DNA of 52,032 bases from an uncultured Lachnospiraceae bacterium (GTDB lineage Bacteria > Bacillota > Clostridia > Lachnospirales > Lachnospiraceae): positions 1 to 52,032 of the forward strand of contig CAJUCC010000017.1 of NCBI GenBank assembly GCA_910585205.1. Direction: 5' to 3'. The notes below the pieces were generated by a model. The model saw only the letters and a list, made by a program, of their open reading frames with translations. It was not told the DNA's origin and did no database searches. This document shows positions 7,858-16,269 of the stretch, piece by piece (position 1 is the stretch's first letter; every line of letters begins with the position of its first letter). Made by a program: the position numbers and the translations under genes.

Positions 7858-9303
7858 ATGATGAAGTACTTACAGAAGTTAGGCAAATCCCTGATGCTTC
7901 CGGTAGCATGTCTTCCGGTCTGCGGTATTTTAATGGGTGTCGGCTATGCATTGTCGCCAAATGCCATGCAGGGCGGCGACATTACAGGCGCTGCGGCAAT
8001 CATTGGTTTCTTCCTGATTAAAGCAGGGGGTGCTTTGATCGACAATATGTCATGGCTGTTTGCCATCGGTGTGGCATTCGGCATGTCGGATGACAATGAC
8101 GGTGCAGCGGGCCTTGCAGGTCTTGTATCATGGCTGATGATTGTCAACCTGCTTTCCTCCGGCGTTATTGCGACACTGACAAATGCAGAGGCGCACGTGG
8201 CGTATGGAAAAATTCAGAACCAGTTTATCGGTATCCTTGCCGGTGTGATCGGTTCTACATGCTATAACAAATTTAAGAGCACAAAGCTGCCGGATGCGCT
8301 TTCTTTCTTCTCCGGCAAGAGATACGTGGCAATCGTAACGGCAGTTGTATCGATTGTCGTAGCAGGCATTCTCTTCTTTGTATGGCCCGTTGTGTATTCG
8401 GGACTGGTAGCACTCGGCTCCAGCATCCAGAATCTGGGCGCGGTAGGTTCCGGTATCTATGCATTCCTGAACCGTCTGCTGATTCCGTTTGGTCTGCACC
8501 ATGCGTTGAATGCCGTATTCTGGTTCGACGCAATCGGCATCAATGACCTGGGCAATTTCTGGGGCAATACCGGTGTGGCAGGACAGACCGGTATGTATAT
8601 GGCAGGATTCTTCCCGTCCATGATGTTCGGTCTTCCGGCAGCAGCGCTGGCGATTGTTCACTGCTCCAAACCGGAAAAGAGAAAAGTGGCAGCAGGTATT
8701 ATGGGTGCGGCAGCGATCTGTTCCTTTATCTGCGGCGTAACGGAACCGTTTGAATTTGCATTTATGTTCCTGGCTCCGGCTCTGTATGTTGTATATGCAA
8801 TTCTCTACGGTATTTTTGCAGGAATTTCCGTTGCACTTGGTTTCCGTGCAGGTTTCTCCTTCTCCGCCGGCCTTACCGACCTGATCTTCAGTTCGCAGCT
8901 TCCGCTGGCGCAGAAAGTATGGCTGATTATTCCGCTTGGTATTGCGGCAGCCGTTGTATTCTATCTGGTATTCCGCTTCGCGATTATCAAGTTTGATCTG
9001 AAGACACCGGGACGTGAAGACGACGATATGGATGATGACAGAAACGCAGTACTCGCAAACAATGACTTTACCAAAGTGGCAGAAATTATTCTGGAAGGTC
9101 TTGGCGGAAAAGCTAACGTAACCTCTCTGGATAACTGTGTTACAAGACTTCGTATCGAAGTAAAAGATTATGTTGCTGTTAATGAGGGAATGATTAAGTC
9201 TGCAGGCATTGCAGGCGTAATCCGGCCGAGCAAGAACGCGGTTCAGGTTATTGTCGGAACAAAAGTTCAGTTCGTGGCGGATGAAATGAAAAAAATGCTG
9301 TAA
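7858..9303 (+). CDS. nagE: PTS EIICB component, N-acetylglucosamine type
   Basis: This 481-residue permease has a membrane IIC domain (about 1-385) and a C-terminal IIB domain with the phosphocysteine in DNCVTRL. IIC contains PFGLHHALNAVFWFDAIGIN, which is typical of GlcNAc transporters of the NagE/NagP branch, and CGVTEPFEFAF. There is no IIA domain; the glucose-type EIIA of the same operon should supply it. The ATG at 7858 (a second one at 7861) follows AAAGGGG. It closes the operon, ending before a strong terminator. GlcNAc specificity is a family inference; glucose uptake is not excluded. Confidence 0.9.
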   Translation: MMKYLQKLGKSLMLPVACLPVCGILMGVGYALSPNAMQGGDITGAAAIIGFFLIKAGGALIDNMSWLFAIGVAFGMSDDNDGAAGLAGLVSWLMIVNLLSSGVIATLTNAEAHVAYGKIQNQFIGILAGVIGSTCYNKFKSTKLPDALSFFSGKRYVAIVTAVVSIVVAGILFFVWPVVYSGLVALGSSIQNLGAVGSGIYAFLNRLLIPFGLHHALNAVFWFDAIGINDLGNFWGNTGVAGQTGMYMAGFFPSMMFGLPAAALAIVHCSKPEKRKVAAGIMGAAAICSFICGVTEPFEFAFMFLAPALYVVYAILYGIFAGISVALGFRAGFSFSAGLTDLIFSSQLPLAQKVWLIIPLGIAAAVVFYLVFRFAIIKFDLKTPGREDDDMDDDRNAVLANNDFTKVAEIILEGLGGKANVTSLDNCVTRLRIEVKDYVAVNEGMIKSAGIAGVIRPSKNAVQVIVGTKVQFVADEMKKML

Positions 9304-9353
9304 GCACGAAACAGACAGAAAAACTGTGTCAATGCTGACAGCAATACCTGGCA

Positions 9354-9381
9354 GGAGAGAGGGAAACCTCTCTCCGTTTTT
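9354..9381 (+). terminator. Intrinsic terminator after nagE
   Basis: GGAGAGAGG and CCTCTCTCC form a perfect 9-bp stem closed by a GAAA tetraloop and followed by GTTTTT, ending the PTS operon. Confidence 0.93.
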
Positions 9382-9385
9382 ATGC

Positions 9386-9414
9386 TTTCCAAATTTTGCT
9401 ATTTAGTGTATAAT
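9386..9414 (+). promoter_or_regulatory. Probable promoter of the zinc-finger protein/polA transcript
   Basis: TATAAT at 9409-9414 is preceded at 17 bases by TTTCCA (4/6 match to TTGACA), directly after the nagE terminator and 26 bases before the next gene. Confidence 0.55.
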
Positions 9415-9440
9415 CGACATGTCAGAGTACAGGAGGCTGT

Positions 9441-9764
9441 ATGGATTGCAAGGAAACCCGGAAGAATATATATAAATTCATAGAAGATGAACTGGACAGC
9501 AGGGATCTGCAGAGCTTTGTGAAGCACGTCACGGAGTGTGAAGAATGCCGGGAAGAACTGGCGATTCAATATCTTGTGACGGAAGGGATGCTGCATCTGG
9601 AAAAGGAAAGCACATTTGACCTGCAGAGCCAGTTGGAAAAAAAGATGGAAAGCGCCAGAAGGAAGATCCGTTCCCGGAAGCGGGTGCTGTGGTTTATGTA
9701 TGTAATGGAAGCGTTGGCAGTTCTGGCGGTGATTCTGATGACGATATTGGTGATAATTAAATGA
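9441..9764 (+). CDS. Small membrane protein with anti-sigma-type zinc finger
   Basis: This 107-residue protein has an N-terminal HxxxCxxC motif (H29, C33, C36), the zinc-binding signature of anti-sigma factors, a central helical segment, and one C-terminal transmembrane helix (about 83-105). The arrangement suggests a membrane-anchored regulator with its zinc finger in the cytoplasm. No sigma-factor gene is adjacent, so its partner is unknown. Its TGA overlaps the polA ATG by four bases, implying translational coupling with DNA polymerase I. Classical anti-sigma function is not shown. Confidence 0.75.
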   Translation: MDCKETRKNIYKFIEDELDSRDLQSFVKHVTECEECREELAIQYLVTEGMLHLEKESTFDLQSQLEKKMESARRKIRSRKRVLWFMYVMEALAVLAVILMTILVIIK

Positions 9765-12391
9765 GTGAAAAAATTGTATTGATTGACGGACACAGTATTT
9801 TAAACAGAGCCTATTACGGCGTGCCGCTTTTAAGCAATGCCGCGGGGCTTCATACGAACGGGATATACGGATTTCTGAATATCTTATTCAAGATTCTGGA
9901 GGAGGAATCGGCGGATTATCTGACAGTGGCTTTTGATGTCAGTGCGCCGACATTCCGCCATGAGATTTATGCGGACTATAAGGGCAATCGCAAGCCCATG
10001 CCGCAGGAATTGTATGAACAGGTTCCTGTTTTAAAGGATGTGCTGCGGGCGATGGAAATCCAGATCTGCGAAAAGGCGGGACTGGAAGCCGATGACATTC
10101 TGGGGACACTGGCCCGGCGCTGTGAAAAGGAAGGACTGGAAGTCACGCTGGTATCGGGCGACAGGGATCTCTTACAGATTGCGTCCGGGCATATCAAGAT
10201 CCGGATTCCGAAGACAAAAGGCGGCAGAACGGAAATCGAAGATTATTATGCGGGGGATGTGGAGGCGCGATACGGCGTGACACCGCAGCAGTTTATCGAG
10301 CTGAAAGCGCTGATGGGGGATGCTTCCGATAATATTCCCGGCGTACCGAAGATCGGGGAGAAGACGGCCATGGCTTTGATGGCCGAATACGGCTCTCTGG
10401 ACGCCGTCTATGAAAAGCTGGATACCGTTTCCAAAAAATCCGTCCGGGAATCTCTGCGGGAAAACAGAGCGTTGGCCGATCTGAGCAAAGTATTGGCGAC
10501 AATCTGCACAGAGGCGGAATTTCCCTTTTCGCTGGAAGCGGCCAGAATGCATAATCTGTATACGGAACAGGCATACGGTATGTTTCAGGAACTGGAATTT
10601 AAAAATATGCTTGGACGGTTTGAACGAAAATCATCGGCAGATACAATCGAACAGCGTTTTCGGCTTGTAACGGAGCTGACGGAGGCGGAGGCGATATTCG
10701 CCGCCTGTGCGGACGCGGATCTGGTGGGCGTATTTTTATTGCGCGACAGGGACTGCGATGTGGCAGGGCTGGGCGTCTGCTATTCGGAAAACGATATATA
10801 TGTGATAAAATGTCAGGGGTTTCTGACAGCGGATTATATAACCGGGAAACTGGGTGGACTGCAGGGCAGGACACAGCTCTCCGGTTTTTTTCTGAAAGGG
10901 ATTTATCCGTATTTTGCGCAGGATGACGTATCAGACTGCTTTGACATACAGTTGGCGGCCTATCTGTTGAATCCGCTTAAAAGCGATTATGCCATAGAGG
11001 ATGTGGCGCGGGAGTATCCGGGGCTGTCCATGCCGGGATACGGAGAGTGTTTTGGCAAGAAGACGATGCGGGAAGCGGCAGAGGAAGAACGGTTTGCCGT
11101 TTATGGCTGTTACGGTGCGTATACCGCTTATAAGGCACGGGATATATTGCAGGAAAAACTGACGGCGGCAGGGATGGATACGCTGTTTCGTGATATTGAA
11201 ATGCCGTTGTCTTATGTTTTGTATGATATGGAAAAAGAGGGAATCCGGGCGGAAGCGGAAGAACTGCGCCGGTACGGCGAAGCGCTGACGGGCAGGATCG
11301 CGGAGCTGGAGGCGGGTATCCATGAGAAAGCGGGCGAAACCTTTAATATCAACTCGCCGAAACAGCTCGGCGAGATTTTGTTCGGGAAACTCGGCATCCC
11401 CGGCGGAAAAAAGACAAAGACCGGATATTCGACGGCGGCGGATATTCTGGAAAAGCTGGCGCCGGAGTATCCCATTATCGATGAAATACTGGAATATCGC
11501 GGCCTTACCAAACTGAAATCGACGTATGCGGACGGTCTGTCGGTCTTTATCGGCGCGGACAAAAAGATACACACCAATTTTAACCAGACGATTACGGCTA
11601 CGGGACGCATCAGCTCCACCGAGCCGAATCTGCAGAATATTCCGATGCGGATGGAGCTGGGACGTCTGATCCGGAAGGTGTTTGTGCCGGGGGCGGGGCA
11701 TATTTTTACCGATGCGGATTATTCTCAGATTGAGCTGCGGATTCTGGCACATATGTCAGGGGATGAGCAGTTGATCGAGGCATACCGGATGGACGAGGAC
11801 ATCCACCGCATTACGGCGGCCAAAGTTTTCCATACGCCGCTGGAGGAGGTGACGCCGCTGCAGCGGCGCAATGCCAAGGCGGTCAATTTCGGCATTGTAT
11901 ACGGGATCAGCTCCTTTGGGCTTAGTCAGGATTTGAGTATTTCCAAAAAGGAAGCGGAAGATTATATCCGGGAATATTTTGCCACCTATCCGGGTGTGAA
12001 GGCGTTTCTGGACCGGATGGTGGAGCAGGCCAGGGAAACGGGGTATGCGACGACGATGTTCGGCCGCCGGCGTCCGGTGCCGGAGCTGGCGTCGGGCAAC
12101 TTTATGCAGCGTTCGTTCGGAGAACGGGTGGCGATGAATTCTCCGATACAGGGAACGGCGGCGGATGTGATTAAAATTGCCATGATCCGGGTGTACCGGG
12201 CGCTGAAAGCGGCGGGATGCCGCTCGAAGCTGATTCTGCAGGTGCATGACGAACTGCTGATTGAAACACTGGAAGAAGAGGCGGAGCAGGTGGCACGGAT
12301 TCTGCGGGAAGAAATGACGCGGGCGGCGGATTTGTCCGTCACGCTGGAAGTGGATATGCATACCGGAAAAAACTGGTACGAGGCGAAATAG
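9761..12391 (+). CDS. polA: DNA polymerase I
   Basis: This 876-residue enzyme has an N-terminal 5' nuclease domain (about 1-290), a middle 3'-5' exonuclease-like domain, and the polymerase domain. Motif A is DADYSQIELR starting at D651, motif B is RRNAKAVNFGIVYG starting at R702, and motif C is QVHDELLIE with D830 and E831. The middle domain has lost the exonuclease carboxylates: the position of the usual DTE motif reads LVGVFLL and the YxxxD motif is degenerate, so proofreading is probably absent, as in Taq and Bst polymerases. It starts inside the stop of the zinc-finger gene; coaE follows after 18 bases. Confidence 0.97.
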   Translation: MSEKIVLIDGHSILNRAYYGVPLLSNAAGLHTNGIYGFLNILFKILEEESADYLTVAFDVSAPTFRHEIYADYKGNRKPMPQELYEQVPVLKDVLRAMEIQICEKAGLEADDILGTLARRCEKEGLEVTLVSGDRDLLQIASGHIKIRIPKTKGGRTEIEDYYAGDVEARYGVTPQQFIELKALMGDASDNIPGVPKIGEKTAMALMAEYGSLDAVYEKLDTVSKKSVRESLRENRALADLSKVLATICTEAEFPFSLEAARMHNLYTEQAYGMFQELEFKNMLGRFERKSSADTIEQRFRLVTELTEAEAIFAACADADLVGVFLLRDRDCDVAGLGVCYSENDIYVIKCQGFLTADYITGKLGGLQGRTQLSGFFLKGIYPYFAQDDVSDCFDIQLAAYLLNPLKSDYAIEDVAREYPGLSMPGYGECFGKKTMREAAEEERFAVYGCYGAYTAYKARDILQEKLTAAGMDTLFRDIEMPLSYVLYDMEKEGIRAEAEELRRYGEALTGRIAELEAGIHEKAGETFNINSPKQLGEILFGKLGIPGGKKTKTGYSTAADILEKLAPEYPIIDEILEYRGLTKLKSTYADGLSVFIGADKKIHTNFNQTITATGRISSTEPNLQNIPMRMELGRLIRKVFVPGAGHIFTDADYSQIELRILAHMSGDEQLIEAYRMDEDIHRITAAKVFHTPLEEVTPLQRRNAKAVNFGIVYGISSFGLSQDLSISKKEAEDYIREYFATYPGVKAFLDRMVEQARETGYATTMFGRRRPVPELASGNFMQRSFGERVAMNSPIQGTAADVIKIAMIRVYRALKAAGCRSKLILQVHDELLIETLEEEAEQVARILREEMTRAADLSVTLEVDMHTGKNWYEAK

Positions 12392-12409
12392 GGCTGTGGG
12401 AACGGACAA

Positions 12410-13015
12410 ATGAGAGTGATCGGCATAACCGGCGGCGTGGGCTCCGGTAAGACAAGGGTACTGGAATATCTGAAAACAAAATATCACTGCCGCATCCTTC
12501 TGGCGGATGAGGCGGCAAGACGGCTGCAGGAGCCGGGCGGAGTATGCCACGGTCAGATCGCGGCGCTTCTTGGCGGGCGGGTTCTGGCGCCCGACGGGCG
12601 GATCCGGCGGGATGTGATGGCGGAGCTGATCTTTGGGGATGCGGATAAGCTGGCGGCGGTCAACGCCATTGTCCATCCCGCCGTGCGGGCCTGTATCCTG
12701 CAGGAAATAGAGAAGGAACGCCGGAAGGGAAACGTGGACTTTTTCTTTCTGGAAGCGGCGCTGCTGATTGAAAACGGGTACGATACGGTTGTGGAAGAAT
12801 TGTGGTATGTCCGGGCGGACGAAGCGCTGCGGCGGGAGCGGCTGAAGGCGTCGAGAGGGTATTCGGATGCGAAGATCGACGGGATTCTGGCAGCGCAGCT
12901 TTCCGACGCGGCATACCGGGCACATTGCAGCTTTGTGATTGACAACAGCGGAGAGCTGGCAGATACCTGTGAACAGATTGACAGAAAGATGGGGGAATAT
13001 CTGTGGAAGAAGTAA
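12410..13015 (+). CDS. coaE: Dephospho-CoA kinase
   Basis: This 201-residue kinase catalyses the last step of CoA synthesis, phosphorylating the 3'-hydroxyl of dephospho-CoA. The P-loop is GGVGSGKT (residues 8-15), with LADEAAR and later NAIVHPAVR and FLEAALLIENG as family signatures. It lies between polA and the FtsA-like gene, whose GTG start overlaps its 3' end by 13 bases. The polA-coaE pairing is common in Firmicutes. Confidence 0.95.
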   Translation: MRVIGITGGVGSGKTRVLEYLKTKYHCRILLADEAARRLQEPGGVCHGQIAALLGGRVLAPDGRIRRDVMAELIFGDADKLAAVNAIVHPAVRACILQEIEKERRKGNVDFFFLEAALLIENGYDTVVEELWYVRADEALRRERLKASRGYSDAKIDGILAAQLSDAAYRAHCSFVIDNSGELADTCEQIDRKMGEYLWKK

Positions 13016-15162
13016 GGAAATATCCGGGCAAACTGGTATTCGGACTGGACATCGGGACAAGGAGCATCGTCGGAACGGTGGGTTATAAGACGGGCGATCA
13101 GTTCTATGTGGTGGCGCAGCGCATGCGGGAGCATGAGACGCGGGCCATGCTGGACGGGCAGATTCATGACATCGGCAGGGTCGGCATGACCATTATGCGG
13201 GTGAAAACGGAACTGGAAGCGGCTGTAGGCGGGAAACTGACCGATGTGTGCATTGCAGCCGCAGGCCGTGTGCTGAAGACGATTACCGTGCATACGGAGA
13301 CGGCGTTTGAGGAAGAGAAGGAGATTACGGCCGAGGATATTTATGCGCTGGATTCCAAAGGTATCGAGGCTGCCTATGAGGAATTTAACCGGGGGAATAC
13401 TTCCGAAGTCAAGTTTTACTGTGTGGGTTATTCCGTTGTCCGGTATTATATGAACCATTATGTGATCGGCAATCTGGAAAGCCATAAGGCGAAAGTGATC
13501 GGCGTGGATCTGATCGGCACGTTTCTGCCGGAGGATGTGGTGGACGGCCTGTATAAAGCCGTGGCACAGGCCGGGCTGGAGGTTGTCAATCTGACGCTGG
13601 AGCCGATTGCGGCCATTCAGGTTGCGATTCCGGAGATGTACCGGATGCTGAATATCGCACTGGTCGATGTGGGTGCGGGGACATCCGATATTTCGATTAC
13701 GCAGGGCGGCAGTATCGTGGCGTACGGGATGATTCCCGCAGCGGGCGACGCGCTGACAGAGGCCGTGGCGCAGCACTGTCTCGTGGATTTTGCGACTGCG
13801 GAGCAGATCAAACGGGAATGCGGGGAAAAGGACAGCATCGGGTATCAGGATATTATGGGACTGCCGCAGACGATCAGCCGGGGCGAGCTGTTGGAAGTGA
13901 TGCGGCCGATCGTGGAATCGATGACGGGACAGGTTTCGGATAAGATACGTGAACTGAACGGGGATAAATCCGTCAGCGCGGTGTTTGTCGTGGGCGGCGG
14001 CGGCAAGATCCCGGGATACACCGATATGCTGGCGGAGCGGCTTGGCATTGCGCTGGAGCGGGTGGCGCTGCGGGGCGAAGAAGTGATGCAGAAAATTCAG
14101 TTTCTGGAAAAAGAGACAAAAAAAGATTCTCTGCTCGTAACCCCGATCGGCATCTGTGTTGCTTTTTATGAACAGAGCAACTCCTTTGTCTTTGTGACAT
14201 TTAACAATGAGAGAATCAAATTGTATGACAATTCCAGACTGGCAGTGGTAGACGCTGCACTGCAGGCCGACTTTCCCAATGAATGCCTGTTTCCCAGACG
14301 CGGCGAGGCGCTGCACTTTCTTGTGGACGGCAAGAGCCGCATGGTGCGGGGCAATCTCGGCGAGGCGGCAGTGATAACCGTAAACGGCAGTCCGGCGGAT
14401 ATTCATACGCCGATTCATGCCAATGATGTGATCTCCGTACAGGAATCGACGGCCGGTGCGCCGGCTGCGCTGGAGATTAACCGGCTGCCGGAATACAAAG
14501 GGGTTATCCGGGTGGAGGTCAATGAGAAAAAGATTGATCTGCCCAAGTTTGCCAGTGTCAACGGTCAACTGCAGTCGGGATATTATGACATCCGGGAAAA
14601 CGACCGGATTGTGATGCTGGACTATTATACGGTGCGCCAGGTCGCGGAGTTTATGGATGTGATCGTTGACGAGAAGATGCACATTTATGTCAATAACAAA
14701 CAGGCGGATATGGAAACGCACGTCTATGAGAATTTTTCGATTGTCTGGACGATGGAAACGCTGCAGCTTTCCGACCGGGAGACGCAGGAAGCGGGAGACG
14801 GGATGGCGCTGTCTTATGCGGATCTGCCGGACGGGGAAGAGGCGGATGTGGGAGAAGATCTGACGGCCGGCGGCGGGACGGATCCGGCGGCGGATACGGA
14901 AACCGGCAGCCCGGATGCGGAAACCGAAAAGCCGGACGCGGGCGGCGATACGATACGGAATATGCAGATTTTCGTAAATGGCAGCCCGGTCGTACTGCGG
15001 GGAAAGTCTTCTTATATATTCGTGGATCTGTTTGATTTTATTGACTTTGATTTATCCCGGCCGCAGGGTAAGAGCATTGTGACAAAACGCAACGGAGGGG
15101 ACGCGCAGTATATGGAACCTCTGTCCGCGGGCGATACGATAGAGATTTACTGGAGGGACTAA
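13003..15162 (+). CDS. Large FtsA-like ATPase with C-terminal extra modules
   Basis: This 719-residue protein begins with an actin/FtsA-fold ATPase (about 10-395): FGLDIGTRSIVG (phosphate 1), LVDVGAGTSDISI (phosphate 2) and VVGGGGKIPG (adenosine). It is far longer than classical FtsA (about 420 residues). The extension has four strand-rich stretches with similar VNG/VNN turns (about 457 VITVNGSP, 518 ASVNGQ, 557 HIYVNN, 654 QIFVNGSP) and an acidic low-complexity linker at about 620-650. The likely start is a GTG at 13003 with GGGGGA upstream, overlapping coaE. There is no obvious C-terminal amphipathic helix, so whether it acts in division like FtsA is unknown; FtsA/PilM-like best states what is seen. 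Confidence 0.85.
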   Translation: MEEVRKYPGKLVFGLDIGTRSIVGTVGYKTGDQFYVVAQRMREHETRAMLDGQIHDIGRVGMTIMRVKTELEAAVGGKLTDVCIAAAGRVLKTITVHTETAFEEEKEITAEDIYALDSKGIEAAYEEFNRGNTSEVKFYCVGYSVVRYYMNHYVIGNLESHKAKVIGVDLIGTFLPEDVVDGLYKAVAQAGLEVVNLTLEPIAAIQVAIPEMYRMLNIALVDVGAGTSDISITQGGSIVAYGMIPAAGDALTEAVAQHCLVDFATAEQIKRECGEKDSIGYQDIMGLPQTISRGELLEVMRPIVESMTGQVSDKIRELNGDKSVSAVFVVGGGGKIPGYTDMLAERLGIALERVALRGEEVMQKIQFLEKETKKDSLLVTPIGICVAFYEQSNSFVFVTFNNERIKLYDNSRLAVVDAALQADFPNECLFPRRGEALHFLVDGKSRMVRGNLGEAAVITVNGSPADIHTPIHANDVISVQESTAGAPAALEINRLPEYKGVIRVEVNEKKIDLPKFASVNGQLQSGYYDIRENDRIVMLDYYTVRQVAEFMDVIVDEKMHIYVNNKQADMETHVYENFSIVWTMETLQLSDRETQEAGDGMALSYADLPDGEEADVGEDLTAGGGTDPAADTETGSPDAETEKPDAGGDTIRNMQIFVNGSPVVLRGKSSYIFVDLFDFIDFDLSRPQGKSIVTKRNGGDAQYMEPLSAGDTIEIYWRD

Positions 15163-15167
15163 AGGGT

Positions 15168-15965
15168 ATGAGACTGTGCAGCATTGCCAGCGGCAGCAGC
15201 GGCAACTGTATCTATATCGGGTCGGATACGACGCATCTGCTGGTCGATACGGGGATCAGCGGCAGACGGATCGAGGCGGGACTGAAGGCGCTGCAGCTTT
15301 CCCTGCGGGACGTGGACGGCATTCTGATTACTCATGAACATTCCGACCACATCAGCGGACTCGGCGTTTTGCTCCGCAAACGGGAAATCCCGGTCTATGC
15401 GACGGCGGGAACGATTCGCAGGCTGCGGGAGACGGCTTCCCTGCACGGGATTCCGGCGGAACTGTTTCAGGAAGTCCGGGAGGAAGAACATTTTGTCATC
15501 AAGGATATTACGGTTGCCCCCATGGAGATTTCCCATGACGCGGCGCAGCCGGCGGCCTATCGCTTCCGCCATGACGGAAAGTGGGCGGGTATTATGACGG
15601 ATCTGGGTGTGTATAATGAATATACCATTGCCTGTATGCAGGGGATGGATGCCGTCTTACTGGAAGCCAATCATGACATCCGCATGCTGGAGACGGGGCC
15701 GTATCCGTATTATCTCAAACGGCGGATTATGGGGGAACGGGGACATTTGTCCAATGAGATGTCCGGGCGTTTCCTGTCCCGCATACTGCATGACGGCCTG
15801 AAAGCCGTGGTGCTCGGGCATCTCAGCAAAGAAAACAATATGGCCGAGCTGGCATATGAGACGGTGCGGCTGGAGATTACCATGGCGGATAACGCGTTCC
15901 GGGGAAACGATTTCCCCATCACTGTGGCGAAACGAAGCGAAGTGTCAGAGATTATAGAGTTATAA
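15168..15965 (+). CDS. yycJ: YycJ/WalJ-like metallo-beta-lactamase fold hydrolase
   Basis: This 265-residue protein has the metallo-beta-lactamase metal motif THEHSDH (H56, H58, D60, H61) and later metal ligands at SHDAAQ and VLGHLSKEN. SIASGSSGNC at the N-terminus and the LEANHD segment are typical of YycJ, a predicted nuclease linked to cell-wall and DNA-replication coordination in Firmicutes. It starts 5 bases after the FtsA-like gene, so it belongs to the same transcript. Confidence 0.9.
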   Translation: MRLCSIASGSSGNCIYIGSDTTHLLVDTGISGRRIEAGLKALQLSLRDVDGILITHEHSDHISGLGVLLRKREIPVYATAGTIRRLRETASLHGIPAELFQEVREEEHFVIKDITVAPMEISHDAAQPAAYRFRHDGKWAGIMTDLGVYNEYTIACMQGMDAVLLEANHDIRMLETGPYPYYLKRRIMGERGHLSNEMSGRFLSRILHDGLKAVVLGHLSKENNMAELAYETVRLEITMADNAFRGNDFPITVAKRSEVSEIIEL

Positions 15966-15985
15966 AGAAACAGAAGGAGATCAGC

Positions 15986-16258
15986 ATGAAAAAGACAATT
16001 ATTACCGTAGTGGGAAAGGATACTGTGGGGATCATTGCCAGAGTCTGTACTTATCTGGCAGACAACGGCATCAATATTCAGGACATTTCCCAGACGATTG
16101 TGCAGGAATATTTTAATATGATGATGATTGTGGATACGTCCCATACGGAAAAATCCCATGGCGATATGGCGGATGAGCTGAAAGCGCTCGGTGAGGAGAT
16201 CGGTGTGATTATCAAATGCCAGCGGGAGGAAATTTTCCAGAGCATGCACAGGATATAG
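15986..16258 (+). CDS. ACT-domain protein (UPF0237 family)
   Basis: This 90-residue single ACT domain begins KKTIITVVGKDTVGIIARV and contains NGINIQDISQTIVQ, as in the UPF0237/GcvR-like group. Such proteins bind small ligands, often amino acids, but the ligand here is unknown. It is followed after 11 bases by the UPF0210 gene; these two families are neighbours in many genomes, which suggests a shared function. Confidence 0.92.
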   Translation: MKKTIITVVGKDTVGIIARVCTYLADNGINIQDISQTIVQEYFNMMMIVDTSHTEKSHGDMADELKALGEEIGVIIKCQREEIFQSMHRI

Positions 16259-16269
16259 GGGGACGGGAA

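Noticed and set aside
11756..13060. A 434-codon minus-strand frame over polA and coaE
   Set aside because: It is antisense to two well-supported genes and lacks any start signal or motif.
12553..14721. A 722-codon open frame on the minus strand
   Set aside because: It lies antisense to coaE and the FtsA-like gene, which have clear motifs; the translation is rich in His, Arg and Pro with no domain, typical of a shadow of GC-biased codons.
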